From positions 124,001-188,000 of the forward strand of contig JALUUM010000027.1 of NCBI GenBank assembly GCA_027021365.1: a stretch of 64,000 bases of DNA. Reading direction: 5' to 3'. Position 1 is the first letter of the stretch, and every line of letters starts with the position of its first letter. The position numbers and the translations under genes were made by a program. Under the pieces are notes generated by a model. The model did not search any database, was not told the origin of the DNA, and worked only from the letters and a program-made list of their open reading frames with translations. The DNA comes from Spirochaetales bacterium. GTDB taxonomy: Bacteria; Spirochaetota; Spirochaetia; SZUA-6. Below, piece after piece: positions 33,088-41,474 of the stretch.

Positions 33088-33837
33088 ATGTTGATAATTC
33101 CCGCAATAGACATAATCGACGGAAAATGCGTAAGGCTCTACAGGGGTAGTTTCGACAGGGTAACGGTCTATGGTGATGATCCAGTGAGTATTGCCCTCGC
33201 CTTTGCCGAAGCCGGAGCAAGATACATTCACGTGGTGGACCTTGATGCGGCAAGGGGAAGCGCTGGTAACAACAGAGAACTTGCCGCCAGAATAAAGAGG
33301 GAAACAGGATGTGTGGTAGAGCTTGGAGGTGGGATAAGGAGTGAGAGGGATATCGAGGAAATCCTTGCACTGGGAGTGGAAAGGCTTATACTGGGAACCG
33401 TAATGGTAAGGAATCCGGAGGAAGTTCAAGGCTGGGTTGAACGTTACGGGAGGGTTTTCATAGCCGGAATAGATGCGAGAAACGGAAAGGTCAAGGTTTC
33501 GGGCTGGGAGGAAGACGGGGGAATCGGTGATGTGGAACTGGCCTCGATGGCAAGAAATATGGGTATCGACAGGATAATATACACAAGTATTTCAAAGGAC
33601 GGAGTGCTCGAGGGGCCTGACATAGAGGCGACCAACAGGATCGCCGAAGTATCAGGTGCAAAGGTTGTACTTTCAGGCGGCATTGGCAGTGAAGCCGATA
33701 TAGGGGATGTTTACAGGATACGAAAAGAGGGAATCGTAGGCACCATTGTGGGAAAGGCCATATATGAAGGCCTCGTTGACCTTGAGCGAATGATAGAACT
33801 CTTTCAGGAGAGTGAAGAAGTCGGGAAGGTGTGGTAA
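33088..33837 (+). CDS. hisA: ProFAR isomerase HisA
   Basis: Catalyses the Amadori rearrangement of ProFAR to PRFAR in histidine biosynthesis. A (beta/alpha)8 barrel with the catalytic aspartates in IPAIDIIDGK and YTSISKDGVLEG, and phosphate loops GGGIRS and LSGGIG. 249 residues, full length. The hisE-like gene overlaps its 3' end. Confidence 0.95.
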   Translation: MLIIPAIDIIDGKCVRLYRGSFDRVTVYGDDPVSIALAFAEAGARYIHVVDLDAARGSAGNNRELAARIKRETGCVVELGGGIRSERDIEEILALGVERLILGTVMVRNPEEVQGWVERYGRVFIAGIDARNGKVKVSGWEEDGGIGDVELASMARNMGIDRIIYTSISKDGVLEGPDIEATNRIAEVSGAKVVLSGGIGSEADIGDVYRIRKEGIVGTIVGKAIYEGLVDLERMIELFQESEEVGKVW

Positions 33838-34375
33838 TGGCAAAGCGGAGGTCGTGGTACAAGAGGTGATCAAGAAGGATAACCTGATAGACATTGTGGT
33901 AGTATCCGAGAGAGGGAAAGTGCTGGCCAGGCTCAAGACGAACGAGAAGGGCTACAGGAAGAGTATCGAGACGGGAAGAGTGTGGTATCTTCACGAAAGG
34001 ACGGGAAGGCTTCTCCCCTTCGAGAGTGGTGCGGAGGGCGGTAAGAATCAACATGGAGGAGAGGATTTTCATAAGGAAGGAAGCAGCAGGGCTTCGGGTT
34101 CTGCGGCCGGAGTTTTGAAAACTCTCTCGAAGGTCATATCGGATAGAAGGAAGAAAATGCCGGAGGGTTCCTATACCAGTCATCTCTTCCGTGAGGGCGG
34201 GCTCAAGATAAGAAAGAAACTCGGCGAGGAAGCTGTGGAACTGGTACTTGCGAGGAATCACGGGGAAGTCGTCTACGAAGCCGCTGACTTGATTTATCAC
34301 CTTCTCGTTCTGCTCGAGGAGGAGGGTATAGGAATCGACGAGGTGCTGGATGAGCTCGAGTCGCGGATGGAATAG
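33812..34375 (+). CDS. phosphoribosyl-ATP pyrophosphatase (HisE) with a HisI remnant
   Basis: The C-terminal 90 residues are a HisE domain, which removes PPi from phosphoribosyl-ATP: SYTSHLFREGG, KKLGEEAVELVLA and VYEAADLIYHLLVLL. The N-terminal 65 residues follow the beginning of HisI (VVVQEVI...GKVLARLKTNEKGYRKSIETGRVWYLHERTGRLLP). The zinc-binding part with its Asp and Cys ligands is missing and replaced by a Gly/Ser-rich linker. It therefore cannot perform the HisI cyclohydrolase step. GTG 33812 overlaps hisA by 26 bases; GTG 33854 and 33866 are alternatives. A 10-codon frame (33837-33869) links the hisA stop to the last of these. Confidence 0.78.
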   Translation: MKKSGRCGNGKAEVVVQEVIKKDNLIDIVVVSERGKVLARLKTNEKGYRKSIETGRVWYLHERTGRLLPFESGAEGGKNQHGGEDFHKEGSSRASGSAAGVLKTLSKVISDRRKKMPEGSYTSHLFREGGLKIRKKLGEEAVELVLARNHGEVVYEAADLIYHLLVLLEEEGIGIDEVLDELESRME

Positions 34376-34386
34376 GGGTAAATATA

Positions 34387-34905
34387 TTAGCGAGAAATGA
34401 AGGCAGCTATTTCGTCTGCAATCTCAAGCGGTGTTTTACCCACGGTTTGTATGGGATGGCCCAGCGAGCGGTATATTGGAAGTCGCATCCTGTAAAGTTC
34501 TTCGATCCTTGCCTTTGGCATTTTTAGCAGAGGTCTATTGTCACTTCCCTCTGTCCTCTTCAGTACCTCTGCAAGAGGTACCTCGAGGAAAAAGGTGTAA
34601 GCCTCGTCGGTAAAGAATGGCCTGTTCTCCCTGGTAATGGGAGCACCACCCCCGGTAGCGATTACCACTCTTTCACCGTCCTTCAGCCTGGAAAGGCAGA
34701 TGCTTTCGTACCTTCTGAAAGCCTCTTCTCCCTCACGGGAGAAGATATCGGGGATGCTCATGCCCGCATATTCCTCGATCAGTGTGTCGAGGTCTACAAA
34801 ACTGTAACCGATCTTTTTTGCGAGAAGCTTACCGATTGTGGATTTGCCCGAGGCCATGAACCCAATGAGTGCGATTTTCGTTTTTGCTTTCCCCGCTGTT
34901 TTCAC
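34387..34905 (-). CDS. aroK: shikimate kinase
   Basis: Phosphorylates shikimate in the chorismate pathway. Walker A is GFMASGKSTIGK, DLDTLIEE binds shikimate and Mg, VIATGGGAP is the shikimate Gly loop, and DNRPLL is the lid arginine region. From GTG 34905, with GGAAGGAT upstream, the protein is 172 residues, which is the family norm. Longer readings add a non-conserved hydrophobic tail. Convergent with the hisE gene. Confidence 0.93.
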   Translation of the reverse strand: MKTAGKAKTKIALIGFMASGKSTIGKLLAKKIGYSFVDLDTLIEEYAGMSIPDIFSREGEEAFRRYESICLSRLKDGERVVIATGGGAPITRENRPFFTDEAYTFFLEVPLAEVLKRTEGSDNRPLLKMPKARIEELYRMRLPIYRSLGHPIQTVGKTPLEIADEIAAFISR

Positions 34906-35078
34906 AGGTAATCCTTCCCTTTCGTGTACCGGGATTATACAGGGATGCAGGAAAATTCTCAACAGCAGCAATGGAAGTACTTCCAAAATCATCAGATTTG
35001 TTGTAGCATGCTTCGATACCGTGGGCACTCACAGGTAAATTGCAGATTGAGAATTCATAGATAGATTGGAGCAAGGTT

Positions 35079-36929
35079 TTGAGAAAGGGATATCTTGACA
35101 GATTGAAGGATGGAGTACTTCTCTTTGACGGGGCAATGGGAACGATGCTCTACTCGCGCGGCGTGTTCCTTAACAGGTGCTATGAGGAGACTGTACTTTC
35201 AAATCCTCAGCTTGTCCGGAAGATACACATGGAGTACTTAGAGGCAGGAGCCCAGGCAATCGAGACGAACTCCTTTGGTGCAAACCCCATAAAACTGGCA
35301 GGTTACGGGCTTTCTGAGAAGACCGAGGAGATAAACAGGGCGGCAGCGAGGATTGCAAGGGAAGTGGCCGGCGATGAAATTTACGTTGCAGGTTCTGTCG
35401 GCCCCATCGGTGTATCCATCGAGCCCTTCGGAAGGATAAAGAGGGAGGAAGCGGAAGAGGCTTTCAAAAGACAGGTATCCGGTTTGCTCGAGGGAGGGGT
35501 GGACCTAATACTCTTTGAAACCTTCAAGAGTGTGGACGAGCTGATTCTTGCCGTTTCGGTCTGCCGAAAGCTTTCCGGGGAAATCCCTATCCAGGCACAG
35601 TTCACCCTTGGTCCCGATAAACTGGGTGACGGTAACACCGAGGTTGTCAACTCCGCCCTCAGGCTGGAGGAAAATGATGGGGTGGATGTTCTTGGCATGA
35701 ACTGCTCCGTCGGGCCGGCTGATATGCTCGACATGCTGGTCTCCGTAAGGAATCGAGTTTCCAAGCCCATCTCCTTAATGCCCAATGCCGGCTTTCCCAG
35801 GGAGGTTGACGGCAGATTGATGTATCTCGCCTCTCCCGAGTACTTTGCCGAGTATGCCAAGCAGTTTCTTGAGGCGGGAGCCAACGTTATTGGCGGTTGC
35901 TGCGGCACGACCCCGGCCCACATAGGGGAGATGGCAAAAGCAATACTCTCCCTCGATTCGGGAAGGAGAAGCTCCTTTCATATAGAAAGGGTTACCGAGA
36001 TTGAAGGGGAAGAATTGAAAGAACCTGTCAAATTCTCGGAAAGGTCACGTCTCGGTTATGCACTGGATAGGGGAGACTGGATTGTATCCGTGGAACTTGT
36101 GCCTCCATTAAGCAGCGACCTCTCCAAGATAATAGCCAAGGCAAAGGAGCTTTACAGACACAATATTACCTGTATCAATATCCCTGATGGCCCGAGGGCT
36201 TCTTCAAGAATCTCCTCCATGATAACCGCAATCGAGATCGAAAGAAACGCAAAGATAGAGACTATTCTACACTACTGCTGCAGGGACAGAAACCTCATCG
36301 GCATGCAGAGTGATTTACTTGGGGCACACGCAGCGGGCCTTAGAAACCTCCTTATCATAACGGGGGACCCTCCAAAAACAGGGGGTTATATAGAGGCCAA
36401 GGGTGTATTCGATGTGGACTCAATTGGCCTTACGGCTCTTGCAGACAGGCTTAACAGGGGAATGGATCTTGGAAAGAATCCCCTGCCGGAAACGACATCC
36501 TTTGTACTCGGTGTCGGGGCAAATCCTGCAACTCCGGATTTCAACAGGGAGGTGGAGAGAACCTTCAAGAAGAGGGAGGCGGGTGCCGAGTACCTTATAA
36601 CCCAACCGGTATTCGATGTTGATTTGCTGTTCAAATTCCTGAAGGCAATTGAAGATACAGGGCTTCCCGTAATTGCCGGTGTATGGCCACTTGCTTCCTA
36701 CAGGAATGCCCTCTTCCTCAACAATGAGGTGCCGGGAGTGAATATTCCGGAGGAGATTATGAAAAGGATGGAGAGAGCTTCATCGGAGTCGAAGGAGAGG
36801 GGGAGAGAAGAGGGCATTGTGATAGCACGTGAGATAATAGACAAGATAAGGGGTAGTGTAAGGGGTGTGCAGATAAGTCCTCCCTTTGGAAACATATCTA
36901 CCGCACTGAAGGTGGCTGAAGGTTTCTGA
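35079..36929 (+). CDS. bifunctional homocysteine S-methyltransferase/methylenetetrahydrofolate reductase
   Basis: A 616-residue fusion. The N-terminal domain (about 1-300) is a zinc-dependent homocysteine S-methyltransferase: LLFDGAMGTML, ETNSFGAN, GMNCSVGP and IGGCCGTTPAHI supply the three Zn cysteines. The C-terminal domain (about 325-616) is an MTHFR barrel: SVELVPP, HYCCRDRNLIGMQSDLLGA, LIITGDPPK and YLITQPVFD. Such fusions (YitJ-like) couple one-carbon and methionine metabolism. TTG start with a GGAGCAAGG ribosome site. The RACo-type corrinoid activator nearby fits a B12/methyl context. Confidence 0.9.
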   Translation: MRKGYLDRLKDGVLLFDGAMGTMLYSRGVFLNRCYEETVLSNPQLVRKIHMEYLEAGAQAIETNSFGANPIKLAGYGLSEKTEEINRAAARIAREVAGDEIYVAGSVGPIGVSIEPFGRIKREEAEEAFKRQVSGLLEGGVDLILFETFKSVDELILAVSVCRKLSGEIPIQAQFTLGPDKLGDGNTEVVNSALRLEENDGVDVLGMNCSVGPADMLDMLVSVRNRVSKPISLMPNAGFPREVDGRLMYLASPEYFAEYAKQFLEAGANVIGGCCGTTPAHIGEMAKAILSLDSGRRSSFHIERVTEIEGEELKEPVKFSERSRLGYALDRGDWIVSVELVPPLSSDLSKIIAKAKELYRHNITCINIPDGPRASSRISSMITAIEIERNAKIETILHYCCRDRNLIGMQSDLLGAHAAGLRNLLIITGDPPKTGGYIEAKGVFDVDSIGLTALADRLNRGMDLGKNPLPETTSFVLGVGANPATPDFNREVERTFKKREAGAEYLITQPVFDVDLLFKFLKAIEDTGLPVIAGVWPLASYRNALFLNNEVPGVNIPEEIMKRMERASSESKERGREEGIVIAREIIDKIRGSVRGVQISPPFGNISTALKVAEGF

Positions 36930-36947
36930 CTCCCTGTTTTGAATTTT

Positions 36948-37784
36948 CTACAGCCCCGTACCAAGGCTCCTCTCTATGATTTCCCTGTATTCGGGAATTC
37001 GCATCGCATATTTGATTATTGCCTCGAGGTATCCTCCCGGTTCTCCCGTATCCAGCCTTGTTCCCTCGACCTGCTTGTACACCACCTTCCCCTCATCGGC
37101 AAGTTTCCTTACAGCGTATGTATGGTAATACTCACCGCTTTTGTGTTTTTCAAGACCTTCCTCGAGATATTTGAAGATCTCAGGTATATAGAGGAATCTT
37201 CCTATTGATGCTTCTCTGCTTGGTTCCTTGCCCTTCTCAGGCTTTTCCACTATGTCTGTTACATGAAGGTTGTCAGCAGCCAGGGAGATAACACCATATC
37301 TATTGATATCGGGCGGATTGTGCAGCGTGGCAAGTACACAGCTTCCCGTTCTTTCATATACTTCCATCAATTGCCTGGTAAGTGGGGGCTTGCCGAAATG
37401 AAGGTCGTCGGGGTATGCGACAACAAAGGGTTCGTTGTTTACAAAACTCTTTGCAAGCAGAAGGGCATGACCGGTGCCTCTCATCTCTTTCTGCCTGACG
37501 AAGTAGAAGTGAGCTTCGGGTGGATGAACCTTTTCAAGTTTTTTCAGGGCTCCCTCGTTGTTGAATACATATTCTAATTCTATCTCTCTGTCTATGTAGT
37601 CTTCGAGACTCTGTTTTCTCCTAGAGGTGATTACGAGAATCTCCCGTATGCCGGAGGATACGAATTCTTCGATTATGAAATCTATCGAGGGTTTGTTTAT
37701 CAGTGGTAACATCTCTTTTGGAACCGTTTTGGTAACAGGCAGAAACCTGGTACCATAGCCGGCTGCCAGTATTACACCTTTCAA
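36948..37784 (-). CDS. galU: UTP-glucose-1-phosphate uridylyltransferase
   Basis: Makes UDP-glucose from UTP and glucose-1-phosphate. The nucleotidyltransferase signature AAGYGTRFLPVTKTVPKEMLP starts at residue 7. IDFIIEEFVSSGI, VRQKEMRGTGHALL and VVAYPDDLHFG are conserved. 278 residues. UDP-glucose could feed the glycosyltransferase at 54201. Confidence 0.95.
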   Translation of the reverse strand: MKGVILAAGYGTRFLPVTKTVPKEMLPLINKPSIDFIIEEFVSSGIREILVITSRRKQSLEDYIDREIELEYVFNNEGALKKLEKVHPPEAHFYFVRQKEMRGTGHALLLAKSFVNNEPFVVAYPDDLHFGKPPLTRQLMEVYERTGSCVLATLHNPPDINRYGVISLAADNLHVTDIVEKPEKGKEPSREASIGRFLYIPEIFKYLEEGLEKHKSGEYYHTYAVRKLADEGKVVYKQVEGTRLDTGEPGGYLEAIIKYAMRIPEYREIIERSLGTGL

Positions 37785-37828
37785 TTTTTTCTCCTCTGTA
37801 ATATGTAATTGCTTCGATTTTTACCCGG

Positions 37829-37858
37829 TTGTTTTCATTATGGATAAAAATCTATATA
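37829..37858 (+). promoter_or_regulatory. candidate promoter for the RACo-type gene
   Basis: TTGTTT (37829-37834), an 18-base spacer, then TATATA (37853-37858), in an AT-rich block upstream of the tandem repeats and the gene at 37987. Confidence 0.35.
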
Positions 37859-37879
37859 TTGTAAACCTGTCGAATAGCA

Positions 37880-37915
37880 GTACCGAATCAAGGTACCGAA
37901 TCAAGGTACCGAATT
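37880..37915. repeat. 13-bp tandem repeat in the leader of the RACo-type gene
   Basis: GTACCGAATCAAG occurs at 37880-37892 and 37893-37905, and the first 9-10 bases recur from 37906. The unit contains GGTACC at the junctions, and AAGGTACCG occurs once more near 37935. The array lies about 20 bases downstream of a candidate -10 element. Confidence 0.8.
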
Positions 37916-37986
37916 TCAGCCGATATCTTTCGGCAAGGTACCGTCTGGCCTGTTTTTAAGATTATCGGGAGGAGTTTCTTGGGAAA

Positions 37987-39891
37987 ATGAGCAAACTGAG
38001 AAGTGTAACCATCAAACCCTGGAACATGATCTTTCATGTTGAAGAAGGGACTATTTTGAGGGATCTGTTGTTGAAGGAAGGGATACTTATAGATTTTCCC
38101 TGTGGTGGAAAGGGGCTCTGCATGCAGTGCCGGGTAAGGATAGATCCTCCCACTGATTCCGGTAACAAGGGTAGGAAAACCCTTCCACGGGAGGAATTGG
38201 ATAGAGGTGTAAGACTTGCCTGTCAGACTGAAATAGAGGATGACTGTACCGTTACAATAATCGAGCCTAAGAGGGCAGGAATCCGCTGGGAAAGTGGTGA
38301 GACGAAGGGAGTAACTGTAACATCGATTCCCGGAGAGCCTGCCGTTACGAGAGAAGCTCTCTCGATAGAGAGGCCTTCGCTGGATAATCAGCAAAGTGAT
38401 ACAAGACGGTTGAAAGAAGCACTTATCAAGGCAGGTTTCGGGCTCACTCCTTCAGATCGTTGCATAATAGATCTCAGCCAGGCTGAGAATTTTTCCGAGA
38501 GTTTAAGGAGAAACGACTGGGAAGTGGATGTCGTGCTTGACAGGACTTCGGGAATCGAATTACTCGGTGTCACGGAGAGGGGCTTCCAAGGAGGGAACTC
38601 CTCCGGCGAAAGGGTTACGGGCCGTGGTATATTCGGATTTGCCATAGACCTGGGTACCACCACAATAGACATTGCCCTCCACGATCTCGAGACCGGTGGC
38701 ATGATTCTGCGGAAGACACTGCTTAACAAGCAGACATCCTTTGGGGCGGATGTGATTTCCAGAGTCGAAGCCTTCAGAAAGGACAGGAAGAGAGTAAGAG
38801 CGGCTGCACTGGAAACGATTGCGGAAGGCTGCAATGCCATGCTTGGCGAGGCTGGTATAACTTCTGACAGGGTATTCAAGAGTGTTGTTGTGGGTAATCC
38901 CATTATGCTCCATATCTTCAATAATATCGACCCGTATGAACTGACCCTTTCCCCTTACATACCTGTGGTTTCCGAAACTGTAAGGGAAGTCCCTGCCTAC
39001 TATGGCTTCGATTTTCAGGCATGGGGGATAGTGGAGGTCCTTCCCGTAATTTCGGCATATGTCGGTGCCGATACGGTTGGAATGATACTTGCTTTGTCGA
39101 TAGACAGGGAAGATATTGTTTCACTCTCCGTAGACATAGGGACGAATGGCGAAATCGTACTCTCAAGAAGGGGGAAACTGTTTGCCACTTCTACGGCAGC
39201 CGGACCTGCCTTCGAGGGTGCCCAGATCTCCTGCGGTATGCGTGCAATAGAGGGGGCAATATACTCGGCAAGGATAGAGAGAGGGACAGAAGACTGGATT
39301 TTTGAGTTTGAAACCATAGGAGAAAAACGAGGAGAATCTGTTCGGGGTATCTGTGGCACGGGCCTCGTCTCTCTCCTTGCAGAACTGCTCGATGCGGGAT
39401 TGGTGGACAGCACAGGCAGACTGTTGAAACCGGAAGAAATAGAGGATGAAAATGCCCGCAGGGTAGCCGGTGCTCATCTCTTTACCACGGAAAACCAGCT
39501 TGCATTTTCCCTCACGGAAAACAGGCGTGTATACATTACCCAGAGGGACATAAGGGAACTTCAGCTTGCAAAGGGTGCGATAAGAACGGGAATAGAGAGC
39601 CTTCTTTCGGAAATGAATCTGACTGCCGGAGAGATAGATCTTATCCGTCTTGCCGGTAATTTTGGTGCCGGCATGGATGTAAGGGCTGCCATACGGATTG
39701 GGTTGATACCCAGGGTCTCTCCTTCCATGGTTGACATTGCAGGAAATGCCGCACTGCGAGGTGCCTCGCTTGCCCTGGTTTCAAGGGAGGCGGGGAAGAG
39801 GGCTAAGGCTATTGCAGAGAATACGAGATTTATCGAATTGGCTGGCAAGCCTGAGTTTCAGATGCGTTTTTCCGAGTCGATGCTCTTCTGA
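37987..39891 (+). CDS. RACo-type ASKHA ATPase/[2Fe-2S] activator of corrinoid proteins
   Basis: 634 residues. The N-terminal ferredoxin domain has C39, C45, C48 and C79 (FPCGGKGLCMQC ... LACQ), a plant-type [2Fe-2S] site. A linker domain follows, then an ASKHA-fold ATPase beginning GFAIDLGTTTIDIAL near 218, with SVDIGTNGEIVL and LAGNFGAGMD further on. Proteins of this class (RACo, DUF4445) use ATP to reduce inactive cob(II)alamin on corrinoid methyltransferase proteins. No corrinoid protein or methyltransferase partner is adjacent. The SD GGGAGGAG lies upstream of the start. Confidence 0.88.
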   Translation: MSKLRSVTIKPWNMIFHVEEGTILRDLLLKEGILIDFPCGGKGLCMQCRVRIDPPTDSGNKGRKTLPREELDRGVRLACQTEIEDDCTVTIIEPKRAGIRWESGETKGVTVTSIPGEPAVTREALSIERPSLDNQQSDTRRLKEALIKAGFGLTPSDRCIIDLSQAENFSESLRRNDWEVDVVLDRTSGIELLGVTERGFQGGNSSGERVTGRGIFGFAIDLGTTTIDIALHDLETGGMILRKTLLNKQTSFGADVISRVEAFRKDRKRVRAAALETIAEGCNAMLGEAGITSDRVFKSVVVGNPIMLHIFNNIDPYELTLSPYIPVVSETVREVPAYYGFDFQAWGIVEVLPVISAYVGADTVGMILALSIDREDIVSLSVDIGTNGEIVLSRRGKLFATSTAAGPAFEGAQISCGMRAIEGAIYSARIERGTEDWIFEFETIGEKRGESVRGICGTGLVSLLAELLDAGLVDSTGRLLKPEEIEDENARRVAGAHLFTTENQLAFSLTENRRVYITQRDIRELQLAKGAIRTGIESLLSEMNLTAGEIDLIRLAGNFGAGMDVRAAIRIGLIPRVSPSMVDIAGNAALRGASLALVSREAGKRAKAIAENTRFIELAGKPEFQMRFSESMLF

Positions 39892-39914
39892 AAAAAGTCG
39901 GTGAAAACTTCTTA

Positions 39915-40049
39915 TATAATAAAAATATCGGTATATACCAAGAGTGCAGCAGAGGTAAGTGCCTTTTACAATGCAAACAAGGACCTAACTGCCAACTGGT
40001 AGGCTTTAACGGTAAATAATACCCGAGGGGGTAAACGTGAAAAGCCACC
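39915..40049 (+). ncRNA. candidate structured RNA in a convergent intergenic region
   Basis: A perfect TATAAT lies at 39915-39920, just after the RACo-type gene. Downstream, short stems can be drawn. The best is GGTAGGCTTT (39998-40007) with AAAGCCACC (40041-40049), one bulge, enclosing TACCC (40020-40024) with GGGTA (40029-40033). An upstream AGAGG/CCTTT stem is flanked by TGCA/TGCA. It lies between two gene 3' ends, so it is not a simple leader. No match to a riboswitch or known RNA that I can recall. Strand and boundaries are inferred; it could be a terminator or 3' UTR element. Confidence 0.35.
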
Positions 40050-40064
40050 GTGTGTAATTTGAAC

Positions 40065-40748
40065 CTAAAAATTGAATCTTAGAAATCCTTTTTTCGTGCG
40101 ATAGTTGACCCTTCTACAGTTGATCCTTCCGGGATTTTCAGAAAGTGTTTCCCAGATAAAGCTGGCATACCCCCTGATATCCGCTGATGGTGATGAGAAT
40201 GATCCGATAATGATATTCTCATCATCGTTCAACCTGCAGAGTGATCTCAAAAAGCCCTCCGTCCCTCCTCTTATGAATCCCTCGAGAGGAGTGAGGTAGT
40301 TGAGTTCAGAGGTGATGTGGTGTGCTATGGCAAGAACGGAGTTTCCCTCTCTGTTACCCTTCAGCAGGCTGCTTGAGAATACACTCAAAACTTCCTTGGT
40401 AAGGAACATGGTTCCCTTTATTACAGTGTCAATTGTTTTCTCTATAGTGGTGGAGTAGATTTCATGGTACATTTTCTTCCAAGCTTCTGTGGACTGGATG
40501 ATTATGGCAAGGTCAATTACACTGTAACTGTTCAATGCCGTTAGAACTACATTTCTCGCCGATACCGATGAGTGTTTCGACCATTTCGTGTAAATGAAGC
40601 TCTCATCCTTGAAGCTGCTTAGAAGGGATGATTCCAGGTCGCCTGAAACCGTTCCCGTAATCCGGTTTCCGCTTTCCAGGAATCTTTTTGCCAGCTCGAG
40701 ACCAAGAGGTGTATCTACGTCTGTTATCAGTATGCTCTTATCCTTCAT
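40065..40748 (-). CDS. short-chain dehydrogenase-like protein without the YxxxK site
   Basis: A 227-residue protein with an SDR-like fold. The N-terminal nucleotide motif is SILITDVDTPLGLELAKRF, in place of TGxxxGIG. NYLTPLEGFIRGGTEGFLRSLC aligns with the catalytic helix, but the Tyr and Lys of YxxxK are Glu and Arg. It is probably a pseudoenzyme or binding protein. ATG 40748 with GGAAGT upstream overlaps the preceding gene by 11 bases. Last gene of the ArsA-like operon. Confidence 0.6.
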   Translation of the reverse strand: MKDKSILITDVDTPLGLELAKRFLESGNRITGTVSGDLESSLLSSFKDESFIYTKWSKHSSVSARNVVLTALNSYSVIDLAIIIQSTEAWKKMYHEIYSTTIEKTIDTVIKGTMFLTKEVLSVFSSSLLKGNREGNSVLAIAHHITSELNYLTPLEGFIRGGTEGFLRSLCRLNDDENIIIGSFSSPSADIRGYASFIWETLSENPGRINCRRVNYRTKKGFLRFNF

Positions 40749-41451
40749 CTTTACTTCCGGTGAATGCAAATTTTCTGGAGTCAATCCATTTGATAACGGG
40801 TAGAAGGTCATTGGCAACTTTCTTGAGTTTTGGAATCATGAATACGAATATTCTCTCCTCAGCAGGAACAATTGCAACATGCCTTATGCTGCCAGGATTC
40901 TCCATTTTTCTTGCAAGCTCAAGTAATCTCTTCCTTACCGAATCGTCCTCGTAGTAAAGGATAAACTCCATTCCTCCCCAGGAATATTCCTCATGTTCAA
41001 GTGAAGCCGCATTTTTTATCTTCGGACCATGAAATCTAGAGTATCTTCTTTCTATAAGGTGCCCTTCCTTTAAAATCCACCTGGCTTTTTTCTTTGGGGC
41101 CAGGAAGAAGGTTAGAAAGAGCCTGTCGAAACCTTGCATTATGAGTGAAAAGGGGAAATAGAGCCATGACTGCCTGGGAAGAAGGGTGAGTGTTGCATCT
41201 ACACGCCTGTATATGTCATTTTTCTTTGGAATCAGGTTCGCATGGTAGCCTGTAAGTCCACCTATATTTGTGAACTGCTGGTCCTTTGTCTTGATAAGGT
41301 CGACGAGATCATTGAAGGTTGAGAGGTAGATTCTCTTGTTCCTTCGCCTGCCCCATGAGTAACCCAGGGAGATAAGTATGGTAAAGGCAATAAAGAGGTA
41401 AAAGATTGGCTGGTTTATTACTTCTCTGTTCCTGAATAGATTTTCAAACAT
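40738..41451 (-). CDS. membrane-anchored protein of unknown function
   Basis: 237 residues. One clear N-terminal membrane helix (QPIFYLFIAFTILISLGYSW, about 15-34) is followed by RRRNKR, so the bulk is probably cytoplasmic. A second hydrophobic stretch (YFPFSLIMQGFDRLFLTFFLA, about 97-118) may be membrane-associated. The rest is basic, with a C-terminal alpha/beta domain. No family recognised. It lies 23 bases after the ArsA-like gene and overlaps the SDR-like gene, so its role is probably linked to them. Confidence 0.7.
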   Translation of the reverse strand: MFENLFRNREVINQPIFYLFIAFTILISLGYSWGRRRNKRIYLSTFNDLVDLIKTKDQQFTNIGGLTGYHANLIPKKNDIYRRVDATLTLLPRQSWLYFPFSLIMQGFDRLFLTFFLAPKKKARWILKEGHLIERRYSRFHGPKIKNAASLEHEEYSWGGMEFILYYEDDSVRKRLLELARKMENPGSIRHVAIVPAEERIFVFMIPKLKKVANDLLPVIKWIDSRKFAFTGSKDEG

Positions 41452-41474
41452 TTGCTTTTCCCCGCTTTCTCCGT

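Noticed and set aside
33837..33869. 10-codon frame between hisA and hisE
   Set aside because: Overlaps both genes; TAATG and GTGA junctions are suggestive, but it is too short to call as a gene.
39915..40049. Riboswitch identity for the structured region
   Set aside because: I could not match the cores of cobalamin, SAM, THF, glycine, c-di-GMP, ZTP or fluoride classes, and it does not precede a gene.
40040..40064. T-arm-like GGTTCAAAT on the minus strand near the candidate RNA
   Set aside because: No acceptor, D or anticodon arms can be built around it, so it is not a tRNA.
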